Assembly (NCBI RefSeq): GCF_014638275.1
Contig: NZ_BMFJ01000001.1
Location: forward strand, 2,158,338 to 2,222,337
DNA from: Primorskyibacter flagellatus
GTDB taxonomy: Bacteria > Pseudomonadota > Alphaproteobacteria > Rhodobacterales > Rhodobacteraceae
DNA length: 64,000 bases
Reading direction: 5' to 3'
Shown: one piece after another, positions 1 through 7,976 of the stretch
Numbering within the stretch: position 1 is the stretch's first letter
Layout of the letters: the number at the start of each line of letters is the position of its first letter
Position numbers and translations under genes: made by a program
Notes under the pieces: model-generated
Database searches by the model: none
What the model was told of the DNA's origin: nothing
The model's input: only the letters and a program-made list of their open reading frames with translations

Positions 1-736
1 CACCGAAGAACTGGTAAAAGAAATCCGGGTCGATACGCGGCGTCCAGTCCCAGTAGCGGGAGACGCGGGGCATGGCTTTGCGCACTTGCTCCGCGCGCGG
101 ACCGACGAAGACGAAGGACAGGCCCGGCGGGACCATCAGGCCTTTCTGCGATCCGGTGACGGCGATATCGACGCCCCAGGCGTCCATCTGGAATTCCTCG
201 CATCCCATGGAGGCGATGCAGTCCGCCATCAGCAGCGCCGGGTGTCCGGCGGCATCCATGGCGGCGCGCAGCGGTCGCGGGTCGTTCAGCAACGACGTCG
301 CGGTGTCGACATGACTGAACAGGACGGCCTTGTATTCGTGGGATGTGTCGGCCTTCAACGCCTCCTCCAGCCGGGTGGCGTCGATGCCGGTCTTGGTGCC
401 GAAGTCGATCTTGTCGGCGGTGATGCCCAGCCCTTCGGCCATGTCGGCCCAGCCATGGCCGAACCGCCCGGTGACGCAGACCAGCACCTTGTCGCCGGGG
501 CCGGCGATATTGGTCAGCGAGGCCTCCCACGCGCCGTGGCCGTTGGCGATGTAGATTGCCACTTTGCCGTCGGTGCGCGCGACCTTCTTGAGGTCCGGCA
601 CCATGCCCTGCACCATGGTCACGATATCGCCTTCGTAGATGTTCGGCGCGGGCTGGTGCATCGCCTGCAACACCGCGTCGGGCATGACGGAGGGACCGGG
701 AATGGCAAGGTAGGGGCGGCCTGCGGCAAGGGACAT
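1..736 (-). CDS. Class V PLP aminotransferase, alanine/serine-glyoxylate type (partial, 3' end cut)
   Basis: The reading frame starts at the ATG at 736-734 and runs off the left edge, so only about 245 N-terminal residues are present. The N-terminus MSLAAGRPYLAIPGPSVMPD and the later TGSQKGLMVPPG segment, with the PLP-binding lysine in SQK, are typical of the alanine-glyoxylate/serine-glyoxylate/serine-pyruvate aminotransferase family. These cytosolic enzymes transfer an amino group to glyoxylate or pyruvate. The HxDTAT segment (FSHVDTATS) and the DCIASMG segment with the PLP aspartate are also visible. It is divergent from the phosphatase to its right. The exact amino donor cannot be told from the fragment. 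Confidence 0.88.
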   Translation of the reverse strand, partial: MSLAAGRPYLAIPGPSVMPDAVLQAMHQPAPNIYEGDIVTMVQGMVPDLKKVARTDGKVAIYIANGHGAWEASLTNIAGPGDKVLVCVTGRFGHGWADMAEGLGITADKIDFGTKTGIDATRLEEALKADTSHEYKAVLFSHVDTATSLLNDPRPLRAAMDAAGHPALLMADCIASMGCEEFQMDAWGVDIAVTGSQKGLMVPPGLSFVFVGPRAEQVRKAMPRVSRYWDWTPRIDPDFFYQFFG

Positions 737-966
737 CTGGCACCTGTGGAATTTTCAACCGCGCCAGTGTTAGCGAGGCTTTTCACAGGGTCAATCGCAG
801 GGGGATGATATTTGGTGATGGTCAACCTAACGCAAACCGTGGGACCGGATTGCAGGCAGCGCAGGGCCCGCTTTGCTTGCCTGCGACGGCTCTGTCGCCT
901 ACATGGGCCCCTACATGGCAAAGACCGGGACGGACCGGGCAGGATATGGACGGCAACCGGGGACGC

Positions 967-1647
967 ATGGGCCTGATTTCGCGGATACAGGACTGGGAAC
1001 GGGGGCTGCGCGCCTCTCTCAACGTCGACCTGTCGACGCCGGAGAACCGGCGGCGCGCGGCAATCTATAACCTGTTCTTTGACCACGCGGTCCTGCGCAT
1101 CCTCTGGACCAACTTCTTCGAGATCGCACCGGGGGTCTACCGGTCCAACCACCCGACCCATGCGCGGTTCGCAAAGATGAAAGCGCTTGGCATCCGCACC
1201 GTGCTGAACCTGCGCGGGGCCGGAGGGGCGGCGCATTACCTTGTGGAACAGGAAAGCTGCGCGGCACTGGGCCTTGGTCTGGTGGACGTGACCCTGCAGG
1301 CGCGTTCCGCTGCCCCGGCGGAGGATATCCTTTCGGTGATCGCCGCGTTCCGGACAATCGAGAAACCCTTCGTCATGCATTGCAAGTCCGGCGCGGACCG
1401 GGCCGGGTTCGCCAGCACGATCTACCTGATGGTGAACGAGGGGGAGCCGCTGGAGAAGGCCCGGCGGATGCTGTCGCCGCGCTACCTGCATTTCCGATTT
1501 ACCAAGACGGGGATACTCGACCACATCCTCGACAGCTACGGCTTGGCCGAGGCACGCACCGGCATCGGGTTCGAGGACTGGGTGCGCACCGCCTATGATC
1601 CGGCCGTCCTTCAGGCGGAGTTCGACGCCGGGCGGCGCGCGACATGA
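967..1647 (+). CDS. Dual-specificity/tyrosine phosphatase family protein (CX5R)
   Basis: A 226-residue protein carrying the cysteine phosphatase signature HCKSGADRAG (nucleophile Cys139, Arg145 counted from the ATG at 967). The fold is that of small dual-specificity phosphatases. PTPMT1-like members act on lipid phosphates such as phosphatidylglycerophosphate, others on phosphoproteins. Start choice is uncertain: the in-frame ATG at 946 would add seven residues, and 967 follows a GGGGA. Its stop overlaps the start of the ABC exporter by four bases (ATGA), so the two are translationally coupled. That hints, by inference only, at a lipid-linked phosphate substrate handled with the exporter. Confidence 0.8.
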   Translation: MGLISRIQDWERGLRASLNVDLSTPENRRRAAIYNLFFDHAVLRILWTNFFEIAPGVYRSNHPTHARFAKMKALGIRTVLNLRGAGGAAHYLVEQESCAALGLGLVDVTLQARSAAPAEDILSVIAAFRTIEKPFVMHCKSGADRAGFASTIYLMVNEGEPLEKARRMLSPRYLHFRFTKTGILDHILDSYGLAEARTGIGFEDWVRTAYDPAVLQAEFDAGRRAT

Positions 1648-3539
1648 CCGGCCTTCCCGCACCGGTCAGCGACCATACCAAGGGCCTGCTGCGCTGGCTC
1701 TGGTCCGGTTATCTGCGGCGTCACGCGGGGCTGCTGGTGCTCGCCGTGCTGTTCATGGCGCTGGAAGGGTCGATGCTGGGCGCGCTCAGCTGGATGATGA
1801 AGCCGATGTTCGACGACGTCTTCATCAAGGGCAATACCGGCGCGCTCGGATGGGTCGCGGGCGCGTTCCTGGCGATCTTCCTTGGCCGGGCGGTGGCGTC
1901 GATTGCGCAGAAGGTGCTGCTTGCGCGGATCTCTCAGCGCAGTTCGGCGCGGATTCGGACCGACCTGCTGGCGCGTCTGATGACGCAGGACGGGGTGTTT
2001 CACCAGACGCATCCCCCTGGCTTCCTGATCCAGCGCGTGCAGGGCGACGTCTCGGCGATCAACGACGTCTGGAACGCGGTGCTGACCGGTGCGGGGCGGG
2101 ACGCGGTGGCGCTGGTGATCCTCATGGGGGTCGCGGTGTCGGTGGACTGGGTCTGGACTTTGGTGGCGCTGGTCGGCGTGCCGCTGCTGGTGTTGCCGTC
2201 GGTCGTGGTACAGCGCTTCGTGCGCCGCCGCTCGCGCGAGGCGCGGGATCTGGGCGCACGGCTGGCGACGCGGCTGGACGAGGTGTTCCACGGAATCGTC
2301 CCCGTCAAGCTGAACCGCCTGGAACAGTACCAGTCCGACCGTTACGGCAAGCTCACTGACGATCTGGTCCGGGCCGAGGTGCGCGCAACCACCGGGACAG
2401 CCGCCATTCCCGGCATGATCGACGTGATGGCGGGCATCGGCTTTGTCGGCGTGCTGATTTTCGGCGGCGGAGAGATCGTTTCGGGCGAAAAGACCGTGGG
2501 GCAGTTCATGGCGTTCTTCACCGCCATCGGCTTCGCCTTCGAACCGCTGCGACGGCTTGGCACCGTCTCGGGCGTCTGGCAGGTCGCCGCGGCGGCGATG
2601 GAGCGGGTGCGGGAGCTGATGGAAGCGCAGCCGACGATCCTGTCCCCGGCCAACCCGGTGGCTCCGCCGGCGGGTGTGCCCGGCGCAACGCTGAGGAACG
2701 TGCGGCTCAGCTACGGGGATCAGGACGTGCTGCGCGGGCTGACGCTGGACGCGGAGGCCGGGAAGACGACAGCACTCGTCGGAGCCTCGGGCGCGGGCAA
2801 ATCGACGGTGTTCAACCTGCTCGCCCGGCTGGTGGAGCCGCAGTCCGGCGCGGTGGAGATCGGCGGCATTCCGGTCGGGGCGATGTCTCTGGAGGGGCTG
2901 CGTGGTCTCATGTCGGTGGTGTCGCAGGATGCCGCGCTGTTCGACGAGAGCCTGCGCGAAAACATTCTGCTCGGCCGCACCGACGTGACGGAGGCACGGC
3001 TGAAAGAGGTGCTGGACGCTGCCCATGTCAGCGATTTCCTTGGCAAGCTGCCGCAGGGGCTCGACAGTCCGGTCGGTCCGCGCGGGTCGAACCTGTCGGG
3101 GGGGCAGCGGCAGCGGGTGGCCATCGCCCGCGCCCTTCTGCGCGACACGCCGATCCTGCTTCTGGACGAGGCGACTTCGGCCTTGGACGCAGAGTCCGAA
3201 AAGGTGGTTCAGGACGCGCTTGACCGGCTGTCGCACGGGCGCACGGTTATCGTGATTGCACACCGCCTGTCGACCGTGCGGGATGCGGACAAGATCGTGG
3301 TGATGGATGCGGGCCGCGTCGTCGACGAGGGCACGCACGAGGAGCTTCTCGACCGTGGCGGGTTGTACGCGCGGCTGCACGACCTCCAGTTCAGGAGCGA
3401 CGGGATGACCGCCGATAGGCTTGCGCTAGAACGCTCGGGTCGGTCCCGGAAAGATACCGCAGCAGCAGGATCAGGTTCCGGCTCCCTCTCCGCAGCCAGC
3501 CTTCCTCGGCGTATCTGGCAAAGCTTGTTCGGGCGGTAG
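1644..3539 (+). CDS. ABC exporter, fused permease-ATPase (MsbA-like)
   Basis: A 631-residue half-transporter: N-terminal six-helix ABC membrane domain (about 25-310) followed by an ATPase domain with Walker A GASGAGKS (380-387), signature LSGGQ (484-488), Walker B ILLLDE (504-509) and switch His540. Such proteins work as inner-membrane homodimers; the closest functional class is MsbA lipid A-core flippases and related lipid or oligosaccharide exporters. It is coupled to the upstream CX5R phosphatase. Family similarity ends near residue 583 (LHDLQF). The remaining 48 residues, rich in Ser, Arg and Gly, are entirely antisense to the converging glycosyltransferase gene, so the reading frame probably lost its original stop. 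Confidence 0.88.
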   Translation: MTGLPAPVSDHTKGLLRWLWSGYLRRHAGLLVLAVLFMALEGSMLGALSWMMKPMFDDVFIKGNTGALGWVAGAFLAIFLGRAVASIAQKVLLARISQRSSARIRTDLLARLMTQDGVFHQTHPPGFLIQRVQGDVSAINDVWNAVLTGAGRDAVALVILMGVAVSVDWVWTLVALVGVPLLVLPSVVVQRFVRRRSREARDLGARLATRLDEVFHGIVPVKLNRLEQYQSDRYGKLTDDLVRAEVRATTGTAAIPGMIDVMAGIGFVGVLIFGGGEIVSGEKTVGQFMAFFTAIGFAFEPLRRLGTVSGVWQVAAAAMERVRELMEAQPTILSPANPVAPPAGVPGATLRNVRLSYGDQDVLRGLTLDAEAGKTTALVGASGAGKSTVFNLLARLVEPQSGAVEIGGIPVGAMSLEGLRGLMSVVSQDAALFDESLRENILLGRTDVTEARLKEVLDAAHVSDFLGKLPQGLDSPVGPRGSNLSGGQRQRVAIARALLRDTPILLLDEATSALDAESEKVVQDALDRLSHGRTVIVIAHRLSTVRDADKIVVMDAGRVVDEGTHEELLDRGGLYARLHDLQFRSDGMTADRLALERSGRSRKDTAAAGSGSGSLSAASLPRRIWQSLFGR

Positions 3540-4080
3540 CCGGCAGCGCAGTCAGGCGTGGCAGGCGGCGGACAAGGGCGACGTCCTCCATAAGGGGGAT
3601 GTCGGGCACGCCACCGGCGGTGTGCAGGTCCTCCGCGCGGATCAGCAGGCCTTGGTCGCCGTAGGGTAGCCCCAAGAGGCGCGACCGCAGGTTGGCCCAC
3701 GCGGCAGTGATCGCCGGCCCCGCACCGGTTGCGTCATATGCCAGCCGGAAATGGGCCGGGGCGCCTGTGCGCAGGTGGTCGGCGACCGCCGCCGCCCATC
3801 CCGGATCGAGCTGGGTGTCGGCGTGAAGGATCAGCAGCCAGTCGGCCTTGGCCATGGCGCATCCCCGCCCGATCTGTCCCCCGCGCGACGGCGGGCCGGT
3901 CACGACCTCTGCCCCGATCGCGTCGGCGACTTCGGCTGTTGCGTCACTAGAGCCCCCGTCGCTGACGATCAGTTCGCGGATCAGCCCGGCGTCCAGCCCC
4001 TCCATCAGTGCGGCGGCACAGCCCGGCAGGCCGCGGGCGGCGTTCAGGGTCGGGATGACGACGGAAATAGGGGCGCGCAT
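3391..4080 (-). CDS. Family 2 glycosyltransferase, TIGR04283-type
   Basis: A 229-residue GT-A glycosyltransferase. It shows the N-terminal PISVVIPTLNAA strand, the nucleotide-binding SDGGSSDAT turn, and the metal-binding HADTQL (DxD-like). The compact length, the GGQIGRGCAMAKADWLLILHAD block (split here by my reading) and the C-terminal YGDQGLLI and EDVALVRRL segments fit the TIGR04283 family, some of whose members are named as arsenosugar biosynthesis enzymes. The natural C-terminus coincides with the stop at 3391, so this gene is probably the original occupant of the 149-bp overlap with the ABC exporter. It lies divergent to ygfZ with 64 bp between the starts. Acceptor and donor are unknown. 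Confidence 0.85.
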   Translation of the reverse strand: MRAPISVVIPTLNAARGLPGCAAALMEGLDAGLIRELIVSDGGSSDATAEVADAIGAEVVTGPPSRGGQIGRGCAMAKADWLLILHADTQLDPGWAAAVADHLRTGAPAHFRLAYDATGAGPAITAAWANLRSRLLGLPYGDQGLLIRAEDLHTAGGVPDIPLMEDVALVRRLPRLTALPATARTSFARYAEEGWLRRGSRNLILLLRYLSGTDPSVLAQAYRRSSRRS

Positions 4081-4144
4081 GGGTTTTGCCGGCGATCTGC
4101 GATGTTATATCTGGGACCATCACCCATGTGGGGAAAGGCGGATC

Positions 4145-4903
4145 ATGACAAGTGAAAACACCGGCGGAAACGAAGCGCGCAGCGTGCTCCGGGTCGGCGG
4201 GGCGGATGCCCGCGACTTCCTGCAGAACCTTGTGACAAACGATGTCACCAAGCTGGACCACGGCCCGGTCTATGCCGCCCTGCTGACACCGCAGGGCAAG
4301 CTGGTCGCTGATTTCCTGATGGTCGCGGACGGCGACGCGATCCTGATCGACGTGGCCGAGATCTGGGGCGCGGCGCTGTTGCAGCGGCTGTCGATGTACC
4401 GGCTGCGGTCCAAGGTCACGGTGGAGATGACCGACCTGAAGGTGCGCCGCGGCACCGGCACACCGCCGGAAGGCGCGTTCATCGACCCGCGCAATCCTGC
4501 GCTTGGCTGGCGGCTCTACGGGCCGGATGGCGGCGATGACGGATCGGACTGGGATGCGATCCGTGTCGCGCAGGCGGTGCCGCTGTCCGGGGTGGAGCTG
4601 GGACCGGAGAGCTATATCCTCGAGATGGGGTTCGAGAGACTGAACGGCGTGGACTTCCGCAAGGGCTGCTATGTCGGTCAGGAGGTCACCGCCCGGATGA
4701 AACACAAGACGGAGTTGAAGAAGGGGCTGAAGATCGTACGGATCGACGGCAGCGCCCCGGTCGGGACGGAGGTCGAAGCAGGAGGTAAGCCGGCGGGCAC
4801 CCTGTTTACGCAGGCGGGGGACACCGCGCTGGCATGGCTGCGGTTCGACCGGGTGGCGGCGGGCATGACGGCAGGGGATGCAGTGCTGACACCGCTCGGG
4901 TGA
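4145..4903 (+). CDS. ygfZ: YgfZ/GcvT-family folate-binding Fe-S cluster protein
   Basis: A 252-residue protein with the YgfZ hallmark KGCYVGQE (residues 173-180), the conserved Cys being essential in the family. YgfZ/IBA57 proteins bind folate and assist repair or maturation of certain iron-sulfur enzymes, such as the tRNA methylthiotransferase MiaB. The N-terminal DARDFLQNLVTNDV segment is the usual first motif. The frame is open far upstream, but the ATG at 4145 gives the family-like N-terminus; the upstream part is only antisense to the glycosyltransferase. No neighbour suggests a specific client. Confidence 0.9.
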   Translation: MTSENTGGNEARSVLRVGGADARDFLQNLVTNDVTKLDHGPVYAALLTPQGKLVADFLMVADGDAILIDVAEIWGAALLQRLSMYRLRSKVTVEMTDLKVRRGTGTPPEGAFIDPRNPALGWRLYGPDGGDDGSDWDAIRVAQAVPLSGVELGPESYILEMGFERLNGVDFRKGCYVGQEVTARMKHKTELKKGLKIVRIDGSAPVGTEVEAGGKPAGTLFTQAGDTALAWLRFDRVAAGMTAGDAVLTPLG

Positions 4904-5235
4904 ACGATAGGCGGACGGCGGGCTTTCCCCTGATTATCGCCACCCCGGGACGTGATCCGAGCGTCTCCGGAGATTGCACGCGGTTGGAGATCCTCGGATC
5001 TGGTCCGATGATAACGGTGTGTACTGTGGCAGCGCTGTCGCTTAAAATTCATGCAATCGCCCCGCAGCCGGTATCCCCGCACCCCGTCCGGTCGCGCATA
5101 GCGCCGGATTGGAGGGCAACGCACCCTCGGCTATGCTGCATTTCTCCGGGAATTACCTGACGTCAAAGCGCGTCACAAGCTATGCACCGGATGCAGAATC
5201 CACGAGCCCGGCGCTGCATGCCTGCGAAAAGCAGA
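4904..5235. other. Gene-free interval between ygfZ and efp terminator
   Basis: About 330 bp between the ygfZ stop and the efp terminator hairpin. I find no open frame with family-like composition or a credible ribosome binding site. The only structure seen is an inverted repeat, GATCCGAG at 4954-4961 and CTCGGATC at 4993-5000, that could end ygfZ transcription or be a repeat remnant. Confidence 0.5.
4954..5000. repeat. 8-bp inverted repeat, wide loop
   Basis: GATCCGAG (4954-4961) is the exact reverse complement of CTCGGATC (4993-5000), separated by 31 nt. It lies 50 bp after the ygfZ stop. No T-run follows, so a classical terminator is doubtful. Confidence 0.3.
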
Positions 5236-5259
5236 CGCCCCGTCGGACGGGACGGGGCG
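5236..5259 (-). terminator. Rho-independent terminator of efp
   Basis: CGCCCCGTC (5236-5244) pairs perfectly with GACGGGGCG (5251-5259) across a 6-nt loop. On the minus strand the stem is followed by TCTGCTTTTC, a modest T-rich tract. It lies about 37 bp downstream of the efp stop. Confidence 0.65.
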
Positions 5260-5296
5260 CGGGAATCAGCCGAGGGATCAGGTCCGCGCCACGCGA

Positions 5297-5860
5297 TCAG
5301 GCGCGTTCGGAGTATTCCATGGTCTCGGTATTGACGATGATGTCCTCGTCACTGCCGACAAACGGCGGGACCATCACGCGAACGCCGTTGTCGAGCAGCG
5401 CGGGCTTGAAGCTGTTGGCGGCCGTCTGGCCCTTCACGACCGGCTCCGTCTCGACAATCTTGCAGGTGACCTTCTGCGGCAGGGTGGCGTTCAGGGCTTC
5501 GGACTCGTGGAACTCCACGTGGATGGTCATGCCGTCCTGCAGGAAGGGGCGGCGTTCGCCGAGAATATCCGCAGGCAATTCAACCTGATCGTAAGTTTCC
5601 GTGTCCATGAAGGTCAGAACGCCGTCGCTTTCATAGAGAAACTGCATGTCCTTCTGTTCCAGCCGAACCCGCTCAACCTTGTCCGCGGAACGGAACCGTT
5701 CGTTCAGCTTGGACCCGTTGCGGAGGTTCTTCATCTCGACCTGGGCAAAGGCGCCGCCCTTGCCCGGCTTGACGTGGTCCACCTTCACCGCGGCCCAGAG
5801 TCCGCCGTTATGCTCAAGCACGTTTCCGGGCCGGATTTCGTTACCGTTGATCTTGGGCAT
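5297..5860 (-). CDS. efp: Translation elongation factor P
   Basis: A 187-residue protein colinear with bacterial EF-P. It binds between the P and E sites of stalled ribosomes and promotes peptide bond formation at polyproline stretches. The N-terminal KOW-like domain has the exposed loop [10 protein letters not shown] with Lys34, the position that is beta-lysylated or otherwise modified in many bacteria. OB domains follow and the C-terminal [20 protein letters not shown] is the family signature. It is a monocistronic gene with its own terminator. No epmA/epmB modification gene is visible in the window. Confidence 0.97.
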   Translation of the reverse strand: MPKINGNEIRPGNVLEHNGGLWAAVKVDHVKPGKGGAFAQVEMKNLRNGSKLNERFRSADKVERVRLEQKDMQFLYESDGVLTFMDTETYDQVELPADILGERRPFLQDGMTIHVEFHESEALNATLPQKVTCKIVETEPVVKGQTAANSFKPALLDNGVRVMVPPFVGSDEDIIVNTETMEYSERA

Positions 5861-5954
5861 GCTGGTTTCCGCCTACTCGGGTTGATCGCAATCAGTGCGG
5901 TCCTATATCTGGCCTTCCCGTCCCTGACAAGGGATCGGGCGGCATCCGAAGGCC

Positions 5955-5982
5955 TTGCTAAGCCATGCAACATGCGCATAAC
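5955..5982 (+). promoter_or_regulatory. Candidate promoter for the DUF6280-type gene
   Basis: TTGCTA (5955-5960) and CATAAC (5977-5982) are spaced by 16 bp, upstream of the gene starting at 6074. The match to a housekeeping sigma consensus is moderate and was chosen by eye within the 213-bp divergent region. Confidence 0.25.
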
Positions 5983-6073
5983 AGGGTTGAGAAACTTGCT
6001 GACCCGAATCGCCACATTTTCGCCATAAACGGCGGCACGCCCGAACTGCAAGAGCAATAACAAAGGTCGACAC

Positions 6074-6394
6074 ATGAAAGATTTCGTTGATGGCACGGCA
6101 TTCAACAACGAACAGGGCAACCGGTCCCGCAAGCTGTTCGCAGCTGTGGTTCTGGCTGCGCTGGATGATGCCATTGCCGATGACAAGAAATACGGCAACG
6201 GACCGGAGCAGATCGCTCGTTGGGCCCGTTCCCGTGATGGCCGCGAAGTGCTGAGCTGCGCCGGGATCGACCCGAACGAACGTGTCGTGACCGGGCTGAT
6301 GGACTTCGTCTCGCGGGGTGTGCGCACCTCGGTCGCGCTGTCGCGCGAGGAAAGCGAACGCCGTCACGCTGCCGAACAGGCCGACGCCGCCTGA
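6074..6394 (+). CDS. Small conserved Rhodobacteraceae protein (DUF6280-type)
   Basis: A 106-residue, mostly helical, charged cytosolic protein beginning [21 protein letters not shown] recall near-identical proteins throughout Roseobacters, annotated DUF6280, with no known function. The features [31 protein letters not shown] and [16 protein letters not shown] suggest a compact two- or three-helix regulator or adaptor fold, but this is only a composition-based guess. It is a single-gene unit followed immediately by a strong terminator, which suggests sizeable, independent expression. Confidence 0.75.
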   Translation: MKDFVDGTAFNNEQGNRSRKLFAAVVLAALDDAIADDKKYGNGPEQIARWARSRDGREVLSCAGIDPNERVVTGLMDFVSRGVRTSVALSREESERRHAAEQADAA

Positions 6395-6413
6395 TACAGG
6401 CGCACCGGCCCCG

Positions 6414-6446
6414 AAAAAAACGCGCCCTGTCGGGGCGCGTTTTTTT
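6414..6446. terminator. Bidirectional Rho-independent terminator
   Basis: A run of seven A (6414-6420), a GC-rich stem ACGCGCCC/GGGCGCGT (6420-6427 and 6433-6440) and a T-run (6440-6446) form a textbook terminator that reads equally on both strands. It ends the DUF6280-type gene 20 bp after its stop and lies only 34 bp before cobQ. Confidence 0.92.
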
Positions 6447-6479
6447 GTGCTTTGTCGCGGGGGTGAGCAGAGGGAACCT

Positions 6480-7952
6480 ATGACGGCAAAAGTGATGGCA
6501 CGGGCGATCATGATCCAGGGCACCGGGTCCAACGTCGGCAAGTCGATGCTGGTCGCGGGCCTGGCACGGGCCTTTGCCGACCGTGGTCTGCGGGTGCGTC
6601 CGTTCAAGCCCCAGAACATGTCCAACAACGCCGCCGTGACCGTGGACGGTGGCGAGATCGGGCGCGCACAGGCGCTGCAGGCCAGGGCGGCACGGGTGTC
6701 ACCGGTCACGGACATGAACCCGGTCCTGCTGAAGCCCGAGACGGACACCGGCGCACAGGTGATCGTGCAGGGCCGCCGCCACGCGACAATGGTTGCGCGC
6801 GACTACGCGCGGGAAAAGCCGAAGCTGTTGGCGGCGGTGCTGGACAGTTTTCACCGGATCGCGGCAGAGGCGGATCTGGTGCTTATCGAAGGTGCGGGCA
6901 GCCCGGCCGAGATCAACCTGCGTGCCGGTGACATTGCCAACATGGGGTTCGCGGAGGCCACGGGGGTGCCAGTGATCCTTGTCGGGGACATCGACCGGGG
7001 CGGCGTGATCGCGCAGATCGTCGGTACCAAGGCGGTGCTCGACCCAAAAGATGCCGTGCGGATAAAGGGGTTTGCGGTCAACCGGTTCCGTGGCGATCCC
7101 AGCCTGTTCGATGCGGGGATGGAGGAGATCGCGCGGCGGACAGGATGGGCGACCATCGGGCTGGTCCCGTGGTTCGACAAGGCCTGGCGGCTTCCGGCTG
7201 AGGACGTGATGGACCTGCGCGGCGGTCGGAACCGGGGGGCATTCCGCATCGCCGTTCCGCGCTTGAACCGTATCGCGAATTTCGACGATCTGGACCCGCT
7301 GACCGCAGAACCGGGTGTGTCGGTGGATCTGATCGAGCCCGGCCGCCCCCTGCCCGGCGATGCGGACCTCGTGCTCATCCCCGGCTCCAAGGCGACGATT
7401 GCCGATCTGGAGCATTTCCGCGCGCACGGCTGGGACATCGACCTCGCGGCGCATGTCCGGCGGGGCGGGCATGTTCTGGGGCTCTGCGGCGGCTACCAGA
7501 TGCTCGGGCGTTGGATCGACGACCCTGAGGGGATCGAAGGGCGGCCGGGGCGGCGTGCTGGTCTGGGGCTGCTCGACGTGGAAACGGTCATGAAGCCGGG
7601 CAAGCAGGTTCGGCTGACAGAGGCGTTGCATCCCGAGACCGGCCTGACGGTTTCCGGCTACGAGATCCATCTGGGGGAGACAACGGGCGCAGACTGCGAC
7701 CGCTCCTGGCTGCGTATCGGGTCACGGGCGGAAGGTGCAGCCTCGGCCAACGGGCAGGTGCGGGGGTGCTACCTGCACGGGCTCTACGCCAGCGACGCGT
7801 TTCGCGCAGCCGATCTGGCCCGCATGGGCGGGGAAAGCGGATTGGGCTACGAGAGCGGGGTGGAGGAGACGCTGGACGCGCTGGCTGCCCACGTTGAGCG
7901 GCACCTCGATCTCGACCAGATCCTTGCACTGGCGGGGCCGGTCAGCACCTGA
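6480..7952 (+). CDS. cobQ: Cobyric acid synthase (adenosylcobyric acid amidating)
   Basis: A 490-residue enzyme that amidates four side chains of adenosylcobyrinic acid a,c-diamide in cobalamin synthesis, using glutamine and ATP. The N-terminal ATPase domain has the P-loop-like GTGSNVGKS (14-22). The C-terminal triad-type glutaminase domain has nucleophile Cys336 in GLCGGYQ and His433 in YLHGLY. The open frame extends upstream to 6318, but the ATG at 6480 follows AGAGGGAA and starts with the family N-terminus. It lies just after a terminator, so its promoter must sit in or behind that hairpin. No cobalamin riboswitch fits in the gap. Confidence 0.95.
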   Translation: MTAKVMARAIMIQGTGSNVGKSMLVAGLARAFADRGLRVRPFKPQNMSNNAAVTVDGGEIGRAQALQARAARVSPVTDMNPVLLKPETDTGAQVIVQGRRHATMVARDYAREKPKLLAAVLDSFHRIAAEADLVLIEGAGSPAEINLRAGDIANMGFAEATGVPVILVGDIDRGGVIAQIVGTKAVLDPKDAVRIKGFAVNRFRGDPSLFDAGMEEIARRTGWATIGLVPWFDKAWRLPAEDVMDLRGGRNRGAFRIAVPRLNRIANFDDLDPLTAEPGVSVDLIEPGRPLPGDADLVLIPGSKATIADLEHFRAHGWDIDLAAHVRRGGHVLGLCGGYQMLGRWIDDPEGIEGRPGRRAGLGLLDVETVMKPGKQVRLTEALHPETGLTVSGYEIHLGETTGADCDRSWLRIGSRAEGAASANGQVRGCYLHGLYASDAFRAADLARMGGESGLGYESGVEETLDALAAHVERHLDLDQILALAGPVST

Positions 7953-7976
7953 CCGCCCTGCCCCGCCAGCACCGGA

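Noticed and set aside
1611-3380. A 589-codon minus-strand frame opposite the ABC exporter
   Set aside because: It is a shadow of the Walker A/B-containing exporter.
5109-5588. A 159-codon plus-strand frame running from the ygfZ-efp gap into efp
   Set aside because: Most of it is antisense to efp and the first part has no recognisable features or ribosome binding site.
6318-6479. Extended N-terminus for cobQ
   Set aside because: The extension runs through the DUF6280-type gene and its terminator; the ATG at 6480 has a Shine-Dalgarno and the family N-terminus.
6395-6479. Cobalamin riboswitch upstream of cobQ
   Set aside because: The gap is under 90 bp and is filled by a terminator; there is no room for a B12-box fold.
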